Positions 47,666 through 58,189 of a stretch of DNA of 64,000 bases are shown piece by piece. The notes under the pieces were generated by a model. It was not told where the DNA came from and did not search any database. It was given only the letters and a program-made list of their open reading frames with translations. Source of the stretch: Sipunculus nudus (taxonomy: Eukaryota; Annelida; Sipuncula; Golfingiida; Sipunculidae). Where the stretch lies: contig CM049306.1 of NCBI GenBank assembly GCA_026874595.1, positions 44,518,019 to 44,582,018 of the forward strand, read 5' to 3'. The stretch's first letter is position 1. Every line of letters begins with the position of its first letter. The position numbers and the translations under genes are program-made.

Positions 47666-48761
47666 GTAAGTATGTTTGAATATCAACTGTCTCCTAAACA
47701 AGGCAAATAAAAAAAAAAAACATATTGAAATGATATCATGGAAGTGTTTTCTTACTAGTTAAAGTAAGCTGGCTTGAAATCATTTAAAAGCTTGCCAAGA
47801 AGTGGTTTCAAACTGTCAATAAAGAATCAGCCATTTTGTTAATACAACTGCTGTGTATTTGCATGATGCCTTGCAGGAAATGTTTGCGTGCTGTCTACTA
47901 AGTTGGTAAATTATGTGGCTCAACCCACAGAGCAGATCAGCTGTGTGACGTTCCTGTGTGAATGCATGAAACTGTTTTTAAACTCATCAGATTAACCTAG
48001 CAGTTCGGAAATCATTGTAAAGCTGTTTTTCTATGAAAGGATGTAATAGATTAAAATGCAATTTCTTCAGTGTCTGAGTGGTACCTTGTGAGGCTGAGTT
48101 CGTCAGGAAGAGAACGTTTGAACTGTTGGTTTACATGTAACTAGTGTTTTTTATCTTGATTACTTACAGTAATACTTCTATTTTGTTTATTTAGACTTGC
48201 TTTCTGTAATACTGCCAGTGACTTGAGGTAACTAGTTCAGAATGAAGGACTGAGGTTGAGTAAGCACATTAAGTTGGCACATAATTATGGTACCACTTGT
48301 GTGTATAAGCAAGTAAAATTAACATTTCTGGTGGTATAGCCATAATTTCAACATACAACTTATGGTTTTAGTTTTACATACAAAATGGCAACCCTCGTGA
48401 GCAGTTTCAAGAAAATAGGACATGAGAGTACTCCTGCAGACAGTGTTCAGGCCATAATCTATATTGGGAGAGAGTTTTGGTGACAAGGAGATATGCAATT
48501 CTAGGAGTATTGTGACCCCCATAACTTTGGGAAGTACCAAGATTTTTTTCTTCAATTTGACACACCAGTTCTTTCTGCTATCATCTCGGAGGAGTTGGAA
48601 AAGCAGTGATATTGATCTTCAAGGTCAAATCTGCTGAAATCTAGAATCATTGTTTTTAGATAGTGCATATTTTATGTGTAATTTTTTTGGGTGGCCCATA
48701 AGGGGGAGATATATATCTGTTTTTTGCGCAAAAACAAAGCCATTCTAGTTTAAATATGTTT

Positions 48762-51198
48762 TTAGCGCAGCTGACTTTTAGTCATGCTGGGCTATAGCGA
48801 TGGGTCTTTGTCCGTCGTCCTTCCGTCTGTCCCTCCGTCCAGCCGTCCGTCCGTCCGTTTGCAGGGCACAAATCGTAACCGTAGGGGCTAGGGCCATGAA
48901 CCCTATGCAGTCTTAGAGGTTCTAAAAAGTTCTCCTTGCAAACCTGAAATTAGGTCACTGCGACCTATATTCTCGAAGTTATGGGGTGTGTTTGCACCCC
49001 CCAGAAATAATTCTTTTAGCCAAAATTTTCATCCCAAACCTTACATCTTTCACATACAGCTCACCTACCAACAGGGGAAGAACCATAATTATTTTGAGGT
49101 CACAAGGTCAAAGGTCAAGGTCACAGAACCAACTTCTTTGAAAAGCCTGTGGATGCATTTTAACCCAAACCTTTCATCCCAATTCTTTGATCTTTCACAT
49201 ATAGCTCGCCTACTAAGTGGGAGAAGAATCCTATAGATGTTGAGGTCACAAGGTCAAAGGTCAGGGTCACAGGATCCACTTCTTTGTAAAGGTTGTGGAC
49301 ACATTTCAAGCTAGACCTTTCATTCCAAACCTTTCAGCACTGATATCGCTTCTCTGCCAACAGGGGAAAAGACCTGTTGATTTTGAGGTCAAAGGTCAAG
49401 TTCACAGCACCCTCTTCTTGCGTGGAGTCATTTTCAGGCAAACATTTCAATCTATACTTTCCATCTGTCATATATGGCTTACCTACCAATAGGGGAAGAA
49501 GCCTATTGATGTTGAGTTCAAAAGGTCAAAGGTCAAGGTCACAATATTGTTCTAAATGCTTGTGAACATATTTCAAGTGAAACTGTTCAACCCAAACCTT
49601 CAGTCTTTCACATATGCCACATCTATGCATTACTGAATGTGATTCAAACTTCATATTTATGGGTCTTTTTGCATGAAGAAATAACTAATTGATTTTGAGG
49701 TCAGCTGGTCAGGAGGTTAAAGGTTGCAGGTCTAAGTTATTCACTCATTGGTTGCCAAGTAATTACACCCCGCCAGATGTAATTGGTTAGTAGTTACCCA
49801 TCATTTAGAAAGAATCCAGTTGATATGTGGGCAAAAGGCCAAGGTCATAGGTCAGGTCAACTTATTTTGTAGACCATCTCTATTTTTCTTGTATATATAA
49901 GCTTGCACTCCAGCTGGTACATCTCACCATGTGGCTGTAATTGTGAGTGACACTGGTGACATATGACTCCCTTTTGTATCAGGCTATTAAGTGATAAGGC
50001 TGAGTGATAAGTACCTCATTACTGCATAACAAAACACTGTTGTTAGAATACTTCAACCAGGAATTAACACTATGAGAGTATAGTATTAAGGTTTAGCTAC
50101 TGATTTATAAGATGATGGGAACATTTTGCAGTTTATTTTATGGAATCATAGCAATAAACTTAGTTTCCTAGATATCTGAATATTTTTATATAAATCACCA
50201 CATATAAAAGCAAGTGTTTGTTCTCATAATATGTGGATGTGTACTTGATTTAGGATGGCTTTATTTTATTACAAGACTCTTAGTCATGCTTTCTGCATTT
50301 CTTTTCTTTCAGGTTTTGCGGTTTACCAACCCTGCAGACCCCATTGAAAAGCAGAGTGATAATAAAAAATATTGGACCTTCACTTTTACATTTGCATATC
50401 TATAAATCTGATATGAGCGCCTGAACATGCCTTTTGAATTGTTTTGGACATTCATTACTGTAACATCATTAGGAGAATTTGCCCCAAGTTTGGTCTCTTA
50501 TTGGAGGATGTGGGATATTAAATGTCAGACTTGCCAGAAATCCATTATGTCTGCCAGTTAGCCACCTTAGAAATCCTTTTTTCAGTGCAGTTTCAGTAAT
50601 TTTCCTTCAATTTTTGGTCCGATTTAGAGAATGGTTGTTGTCTGATTTCAGACCTGTCAGAAGTCCAAAATGTCCACCAGGCAACCATCTTTAAATTCCT
50701 TTTGATCATATTATCTCAAGAACTGTTAAAGTGAAGGCAGTCGGATGTATATAAATGTAAACTTGCAAAGGATTGGGTCAAATATTTCTTAATAAATATT
50801 ATCATCATATATGAAAGTGCAGTACAGTTGGCTTGTATTGAATAAAAATTCATACAGAAGCACCTGTTTCTCAATGATTCTTGCATGGATTTTCTTGATT
50901 TTTTGCTATATATTTTGATCTTATATTTGCCCTTTGTGTTGTTCCTTTTGAGACTGACAGGTATCAAGTAAGCTATGGGAATAGTTCTGGATACCTTAAC
51001 AATCATACATTTTCCTCAGACCATCAATCCACTGTGTTTTAACCAGACATAGGTGATATATATTTCTGTTGTTGTAGAAAATTTCAACAAAATTGGCAAA
51101 TTGGTTCTTCAAAATTTGACTGGAAGTTGTGAATCTCAGCCTATGATGTTGCAGGTCATGCTTGGCAGCTGAGCGTCATGACCCATGGGTCACTTGTT
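48762..51198 (+). mobile_element. Helentron-like element, family 1, copy 3
   Basis: The 5' end TTTTAGCGCAGCTGACTTTT is a variant of the family-1 hairpin and is followed by CCGTCCGTCCGT. The 3' end CAGCTGAGCGTCATGACCCA then TGGGTCACTTGTTT is the cleanest of the three, with the 14-base palindrome TGACCCATGGGTCA. The interior carries a ~150-bp minisatellite rich in AGGTCA (48985-49650), related to the array in the Helitron at 58190-61061. Confidence 0.75.
48985..49650 (+). repeat. About 150-bp tandem repeat with DR1 sites
   Basis: Four to five diverged units with landmarks CATATAGCTCACCTACCAAC, GGGGAAGAA and AGGTCACAAGGTCAAAGGTC then AAGGTCAC. Perfect AGGTCA-A-AGGTCA direct repeats are at 49104-49116 and 49251-49263. 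Confidence 0.85.
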
Positions 51199-52149
51199 TA
51201 AATATATAAATGAGTTTCTGAATATAAGAGCAGCTATATAGCTCCATCATTTAAGATGACTGAAATTCAGAAGCACTCATCCAGCCATTTCCACAGTATG
51301 CCATTTACCCGAGATATTTGCATTAAAAAAAATATTTAATAAAACTGTAATGGTACCATAATCTGCAATATGATATGTACCGCAATACTTACCAATGATA
51401 CAATACTTAAAACCGGCCTCCCATCTACCGATTTTTTCATTTTCTGTCAAATTTTTAAACTGGCCAGATAAATCTACAGGTCTCCCCAGCCTTGAGTGCT
51501 CACACACCTACTGATTTTTGCTGCAGATCAACAGATTTCTCTGGTCATTTTGGGTCACTTTCATTTCATCTACAGGATTATTATTGGGGTCAGAAATGAT
51601 AAAAGAAATGTAGGTTGTAAATCAGCAGATTTTTTTTTTACCAAATTTTCCTGCTCATTTTTATCCAGCTGGAAAATTCTTAACATTTGCTAGGATTTCT
51701 GCAGTCAATTTTTCCTGCCAGATTTGTATGAAATCCGGCTGACAGCACCCTCATACCTGCTGATCCTACCAGTTTTTGAGGATGGTGAAAAATGGACCAG
51801 AAAATCGATAGATACGAGTACGGCATAATACCATATATATAAGTAGTATCATAGTTCAGATGCCAAGTTATTGTTCCTCTTTGTTCAAGTTCACCAGCCT
51901 ATGGGCTTCACACTTCATGAATAAGGAATAACAGAACAGCCCCTTCAGTTGGTTTGATACTGTGAAGGTTAGCCAGTCAGATGCTGATTTCTGGCCAATG
52001 ATGCAAGGATGCTTGCATGCATGCACAGGACCCCTGACTAATCTTAAAAGCCAGAGGCTGCTAGGTAATTATCAGACAGTCTGTTGGATGGTGATATGTT
52101 ATCAGTTCAGGGACAGGGACATCTGATGTTGCTGATACAGTATCTGACT

Positions 52150-54400
52150 TTTAAGCGAACCTGTGAGCTTATGCGATGGTGTGTCATATGTCGTGCATCG
52201 TGTGTCATCTGTACATTAACCATAGCTATCTCAAAAATGGCAGGAGCTAGCATCACCAAATTTTTTGCAAATAATCAGTCATCTGAAAAACTCTATCAGA
52301 TTTTGTTTTTTTTTTTCTAACTGCATTTTCTTAGATTTCATAGGGAAAAAGCTAAAAAAGCTTTAAAAATCTTCTTCTCTGAAACCGACAAGCCAAATTG
52401 TCCAATATTTCACAGAAATGATCCCTGGAACAATTTTTCTCAAGTCTGTTCGAATGATTCCAGTTCGGAGATTTTTGGCCGAATTACAGGAGGTTGAACT
52501 TAGTCATCTATCCAAAAAAAGCACACTAAAATTAAAATCTCAGAAACAGCCAGAGCTATAATCACCAATTTTTATACCAATGTTTGTCACATATGTCATA
52601 TCTGAAATTGAGGTTTTGGTGGCGCCACCTACATTGATCTGATTTTTACAAGCGAAAATGTAATTTTAAACTCTTCTAGCTTATACACTGATTTATGATT
52701 TAAGCTGATTGGTTTAAACTTTACAAGAATTGTTCTGTGGTAGTGTTCTGCTAGTTTTATAAGAATAGATTGGGTAAATACAACTTTAAAAAAGCATTGT
52801 GGCCAATTGAAAAAAGGCTTTCTGTGTTTGAAAACAGATTTGACATCATGCTGAGTTTCAGCAGCCAAGTCAAGAGGTCACTCAGTACAACCAGGTGGGG
52901 TTCAGACAACACCATAGCAACTGACCTGGCTCTGGCAGGTGTCTGGACAATGTGTCTAGAGGTATAGACACAGCGTCTAGACGTCTAGACACAATGTCTA
53001 GACACAGCATTCCCAGATTATTGGAACTATTATCTTTCAGCTGTTTGAAAAAACTTGGTTTGCAATTTTAGCAAATCTGTGAGCTTATGCAATGGTGTTG
53101 CGTCGTCCGTCTTCCGTCGTGTGTCATAGCTATCTCAAAAAGGGCAGGAGCCAGCATCACCACTTTTTTCCCAAAAGTTTTATCATCTAAGAAATCATCA
53201 GGTTTTTAGCGAACCTGTGAGCTTATGCATTGTTGCTGCATCGTCCATTGTGTGTCAGTGCATCGTGCGTCGTCTCTAGTTAACCATACCTATCTCAAAA
53301 ATGGCAGGAGCGAGCATCTCCAAATTTTTTGCAAATAATCAGTCATCAGTCATCATTTGTTTATTTTTTTTTCTAACTGCATTTTCTTAGATTTTTGCAC
53401 AGTGTCCATCTGTTCATCTGCCTTTGGATAAAAACACTCATATCTCTGCATTGGTTGGACTTATCGACCTGAAATTTTGCATGTGTATACATCCTTGACA
53501 GATTTCTTGATTTTATGGCAGGTGGCGCCGCCTACATTCAAATTTATGCTGCAGACATCCAAGCTCATAATTCTGGAACCATTGACCAATTTGGCAAAAA
53601 TTTTGCATGTTTATAGATCTCACATAGCTCTTTATCATACGCAAAACTGGTGGCGCCACTTGCAATCATTTCATCTGTTTGATTGCCGTAAGATAAAATC
53701 ACTCATATCTCGGCAGTGGTTTGACATATCTGCCTAAAATTTTGCAGATTTATACATCTTGGATAGCTTTTTTGATTTTGTGGCAGGTGGTGCCACTTTC
53801 ATTTATGTATATGCTGCAAACATTCAGGCTTATATCTTAGGACTAGTTTGACATATCCCCCTGAAATTTTGCATGTGTATAAATCTCACATAGCTCTTAA
53901 TCATACACAAAATCGGTGGCGCCACCTGTCACCATTTTTGCACAGCATCCGTATGTTTGTCTGCCGTGGGGTAAATTTACTCATATCTCAGTAATGGTTT
54001 GACTTAACTGCCTAAAATTTTACATGTTTATACATCTTGGATAGCTTTATCGATTTTGTGGCACGTGGAGCCACCTACATTTATGTATACGCTGCAGACA
54101 TTCAGGCTTATATTTCAGGACTGGTTTGACATATCCCCCTGAAATTTTGCATGTGTATAGATCTCACATAGCTCTTAATCATACACAAAAGTGGTGGCGC
54201 CACCTGTCACCATTTTTGCACAGCGTCCTTCTGTTTGTCTGCTGTGGGCTAAATCACACATATCTCAGTTGTGGTTTGACTTGTCTGCGTAAAATTTTGC
54301 ATGTTTATACATCTTGGACAGCTTTCTGGATTTTGTGGTAGGTGGCGCAACCTACATACATATTTCGGCTGCATACATCCAAGCTATTATGCAACACACC
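52150..54400 (+). repeat. Complex tandem repeat region, possible rolling-circle element
   Basis: A leader GCGAACCTGTGAGCTTATGC is present at 52156 and 53212, with a diverged version near 53072. Downstream (53400-54380) is a ~290-bp unit, about 3.5 copies, with TTTGCATGTGTATA, CTCACATAGCTCT..ATCATA and GGTGGCGCCACCT landmarks. Three GTCTAGAC palindromes lie at 52975-53003. No coding; element ends not defined. Confidence 0.65.
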
Positions 54401-54766
54401 TTACTCTATTTCCCCTTGCCACTCAATCCATGCCTCACTTCACCCGTCCCACTCTGATTTTGGTGGATACTAGTAGTCGCCTGTTGACTACCTGTATTCT
54501 AGTTTTTGTGTTGTGTGCACCCATGCTAGAATTTCAGCAGTGATGTTTGTTTAATTGTTTCTTTTTCTAAGTGTTTAATACTTGCATTGTTCATATACAT
54601 GTTACACATGTTGTTGAAAAGTAATGGTCCAGCATTGAGGCATTAAACCTGGTGTAATATCATTGCACAAAGGGCGCATTAGCCCTGTAGGCATTGTTAT
54701 TGTGATGTATTGGTGCACTGGTTAATCATTAGAGCACTAATGTTGTTTATTTATTGTTCTGTTTAG

Positions 54767-54903
54767 TGTTTGACTCCAGCCACCAGGGGAGCTTGAAGCT
54801 TGCAAAGACGACAGATTTTGGCTCCACCTGGTCCAAGGTGAAGGATGATGTCTACAGCTTCGGCATGCAGGGCAAATTCCTCTATACATCTGTCAAATCG
54901 TCA
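54767..54903 (+). CDS. SORT1: Sortilin exon 8 (Asp-box)
   Basis: 137 nt between TTCTGTTTAG and GTAAGT, entered in phase 1 and left in phase 0. It reads (L)[40 protein letters not shown], SVKSS. It matches vertebrate [43 protein letters not shown] is an Asp-box, and YSFG..G.FL is diagnostic for sortilins. Confidence 0.96.
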
Positions 54904-55519
54904 GTAAGTGATGTATAAAACTAAAAAGCACCTACAGACCACATACATACCTTTGCTAACATTTTGGATCTGAACCAGAATATTACCTTGAAGCTGACCA
55001 AACATTGATGTGTGGTACAAAAACACAGGAAATATGGTAATCCAAGCATTTTTGCATCACATATCGGCTTGACCTGCCAGATTAAAGGCAGTTCCAAATA
55101 AGTTACACCTGTGTACATTATTATATTGCACATTCCCCTCTTTTTGAAATGTCAGCTTGGTTTCCTGAAATACTGGTGGATAATGGTGTTCTAAGTTAGC
55201 TTGTACTAAAACGGTAAAGAATCCCTTAAACAAAATACTGTGATCCAAATTGCCTTCAGAATTGATTGAAATGTTCCATGAGTGTTTGCTTGCAATCTAC
55301 CCAGAATGTGTTTAAGTAATTAAGGTTTTTCTGCCTCAGTAAAATTGGGATAGTAGGGGTTCATTACAATGTAATCCTTTACCTAATTGATGACGAAAAA
55401 TAAGTATACCTTATAAAGAAAAAATAGGTCTTAGATATACTGAAGTGGGTAATATACTGATTAAAAATTGTGGTTCTGTAAATAATTCATCATTTGTTAA
55501 TGTACTGTTATTTGTACAG
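54904..55519 (+). other. Sortilin intron 8
   Basis: 616 nt, AT-rich, with consensus GTAAGT and TTTGTACAG ends. Nothing else seen. Confidence 0.8.
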
Positions 55520-55603
55520 GATACAGAGAGAATCATGGAGGTATCCACTGATGGAGGGAAGTCATGGAATGAAGCCCAGCTCCCCACAGTCACAGAAGAC
55601 AGA
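55520..55603 (+). CDS. SORT1: Sortilin exon 9 (Asp-box)
   Basis: 84 nt, phase 0 on both sides. It reads [20 protein letters not shown] then LPTVTEDR. It matches vertebrate [32 protein letters not shown] is a canonical Asp-box. Confidence 0.97.
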
Positions 55604-56507
55604 GTAAGTTACAGCAGTATTACATTCTGATCATCATAAAGTATACTTGCTGGCTTTTATTGATGCCACTTACCTGTTTTATTTTTCCATTCATCTATTA
55701 TACCTGCATGCTTGTAACCATTAAAGCTAAAAATACCAGTTTGCTATAAAAAACCAAGAGTCTGGTCACTCATACCCCATTTTTGAAGCTGTTACTTTAA
55801 TACTATGCTTCTCTAAACTGTACAGAGAAACCCATGATTTTCTTCATCTCACCTAAAGTAACAACCATGTTCAATGCACTCTGGTTGACTACTACAAGTA
55901 TGTAAGAAATTAGGTCATACTGGCTTCTGTGGCTCAGGGGTATACATGATTCAGACCCAGGAGATTGTGAGTTTGAATCTCAGCTGAGGCGGTAAGATTT
56001 TTCATGGCCCGTCTCCACCCAGGGGGAGCACTCTGCAGGCTTAATGGGAAGGCCGTGCCCTATGGCCATGTTTCACTCACAAATGAGTGCACCTTTCGGG
56101 GGTTTATGGTAGTATGACCCAGAAATGGGGAAGATTACGCACCAGGGCCTGAAGTTGCAATAGTCACCACACCTGGTTAATGCTAGGAATAAAAAAAATT
56201 AGAGGAAGCGTGTGAAACTGCCCTGTCATGTAGTCTGAAACCTGAATGGAATTCTGCAGATGTACTTATAAGTAGTTAAGTGAGCATTTAAAAAATGAAG
56301 GCAGTTACCTCCAACAAAAAATATTTAAAAAAAAAGAATTAGGTCACTTCTTCCACTTTATTCTTTGTGAATCCTTTCCCCTTACCATGATAGGGGACAC
56401 TAATATTATGGAATTTAAACCTGTATGTTTATAGCATTGTTTTTTATCATATACTTAGTGTAAGTCTTGTGAAAAGACTCATTGTAATTTGTTTTCTGTG
56501 TTTACAG
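55604..56507 (+). other. Sortilin intron 9
   Basis: 904 nt; contains SINE copy 4 (55922-56335), with unremarkable sequence on either side. Confidence 0.75.
55922..56335 (+). mobile_element. tRNA-derived SINE, copy 4
   Basis: Plus-strand copy starting GGCTTCTGTGGCTCAGGGGT (A box), with GTGAGTTTGAATCTCAGC (B-box area), GGCCCGTCTCCACCC, and an end in GGCAGTTACCTCCAAC plus A-rich. It is full length and therefore a good reference for the family. Confidence 0.8.
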
Positions 56508-56568
56508 TTTTATTCTATCCTGGACATGACAGAAGGCCTCTTCTTTATGCATGTGGATAACCCTGGAG
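56508..56568 (+). CDS. SORT1: Sortilin exon 10
   Basis: 61 nt between GTGTTTACAG and GTAAGA, entered in phase 0 and left in phase 1. It reads FYSILDMTEGLFFMHVDNPG, matching vertebrate [20 protein letters not shown]. Confidence 0.97.
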
Positions 56569-57325
56569 GTAAGACCATACTATATCTTCAGCAATTGACT
56601 GTGTATAACCTGAATAGATAAATGTATCCATATAGATACAAGATAAATAAGAAATGGCAATCTGTAGAGTGAACACACCTGGATCATAATTTAGATGTGC
56701 ACCAAAATTTAATGGAAACTTAACTGGCCTATGTCCCATCCTACTTCAAAGTGGTATGGAGATGAGCTTTGCAGCTAAAGTATAATCTTACAAGCAAACA
56801 AACAGACATCGGTGAAACATAACTAGAGGTAATTAAAAGCAGGCAAAACACATGTACTTTGTACTGTAGCTGCACTTGGTTTGTAATTTAGCTGCTTTTA
56901 TACTGAGGACCATAAGAATTTTGAGTGCAGTTTTGCCACATTTAGATCACAAGTTATTGGTAAGGTAGAATGTGTCATGTTTTACATTTTTACCTTCATC
57001 CTCAAACATCATAAGAAATCCTCAATATAAAGGTATGGATCTGATCTAACCAATGATAATATTCTCAGGAGATGGCTTTTCTTGATCCCAGGTCATCACT
57101 TCATAACCACACTGGCAGCAGATGGAGCAGTTGCTCACAAGAGCAGTGACCTGTTTTCAATTCCTTGAATTTCCTATCATATCTTTTCCATAGCACTGAA
57201 GTCCAGCACTGCAATAGGCATTTGTGCTGACCTTATTGGTCACTTCTGGTTATTTTAATGTGTTGTAACTCTGCATTTCAAACAGCTCTGATATATCAGG
57301 GTATTATGTTCACTTATCTTTCCAG
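56569..57325 (+). other. Sortilin intron 10
   Basis: 757 nt with nothing recognisable beyond splice signals (GTAAGA, CTTTCCAG). Confidence 0.8.
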
Positions 57326-57576
57326 ACACTGGTCATGGTACCCTGTACACCTCAGACAGCTCTGGTATCATATTTTCCAAGTCCCTAGAGAAGCACCTGT
57401 ACCCTAATTACCAGGACGTGACGGACTTCTATAAGGTAGAGTCGATGCGGGGCGTGTACCTGGCCAGTCAGATGGAGGACGATCGCAGCATCCACACGAT
57501 GATCACGTTTGATCGTGGCGGGGAGTGGAAGATGATTAAGAGACCTGCAGGTGCTCCGTGTAAAGATGAAACCAAG
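57326..57576 (+). CDS. SORT1: Sortilin exon 11 (two Asp-box-like turns)
   Basis: 251 nt between TCTTTCCAG and GTGAGG, entered in phase 1 and left in phase 0. It reads (D)TGHGTLYTSDSSGIIFSKSL, EKHLYPNYQDVTDFYKVESM, RGVYLASQMEDDRSIHTMIT, FDRGGEWKMIKRPAGAPCKD, ETK. It matches vertebrate [36 protein letters not shown] and SIQTMITFDQGGRW. FDRGGEW is a strong Asp-box. The cysteine in APCKD pairs with the one at the start of exon 12. Confidence 0.98.
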
Positions 57577-57876
57577 GTGAGGCAGTCTGAAGGTTCATCT
57601 GCAGTATTTCCAGTATCTCCCGGTGAAACCTGTCAGAAGCAGACCCGGAAAATGGAAGAACGGTTTGAGTTACTTAGAATCAGATATATATGAATAGGGA
57701 TCAACTGCATGTTCAAATATTTTCATGATGGTGTAGTCAGGCATTTCCAAATTCCTGTTTTAGGACACCAATAAAATAATATACATGTTTGAAAAGGTGT
57801 GTATTGACTTTTAATTTATATTCATATGATATTTAGCACATACCCTAATAACGCCTGTATTTCTGTATCGTTTCAG
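57577..57876 (+). other. Sortilin intron 11
   Basis: 300 nt. The exon-11 frame runs on into this intron for about 39 codons before a stop, without similarity to VPS10, so readthrough is not supported. Confidence 0.8.
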
Positions 57877-57979
57877 CCATGTTACCTTCAGATTGCCAAC
57901 ACCTACAGCATGTCACGTGGAGTTGATGCACAGCCCCCATTCAGCACAGACAATGCAATTGGAATAATTATGGTGCATG
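57877..57979 (+). CDS. SORT1: Sortilin exon 12
   Basis: 103 nt between CGTTTCAG and GTCAGT, entered in phase 0 and left in phase 1. It reads PCYLQIANTYSMSRGVDAQP, PFSTDNAIGIIMVH. It matches vertebrate ECSLHIHASYS...PMAPLSEPNAVGIVIAHG. The loop between the paired cysteines is shorter (CKDETKPC) than in vertebrates. Confidence 0.95.
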
Positions 57980-58189
57980 GTCAGTGTGTGATTTCACCAG
58001 CACAGTAAAACTAACATAAATACCCCATTAAGAGAGTATTCACATTGCTACACACCACTAACATAAAAACCTTTTGGGGTGGGGGATATGGGGGGGGGGG
58101 AGGAAGTAGTATTCACAAATAGCTAACCCTTACTAACATTAATACATTGGTGAGGAGTGTTCGCACATAGCTAAAACTCACTTATTGTA

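Larger units (their letters stand above)
47666..54766 (+). other. Sortilin intron 7, 7.1 kb
   Basis: It holds a family-1 Helentron-like element (48762-51198), a second repeat region (52150-54400) and unremarkable AT-rich sequence (47666-48761, 51199-52149, 54401-54766). No gene is supported. Confidence 0.75.

Noticed and set aside
57577-57693. Read-through of exon 11 into intron 11
   Set aside because: Donor GTGAGG is good, exon 12 continues the VPS10 homology in phase, and the read-through peptide has none.
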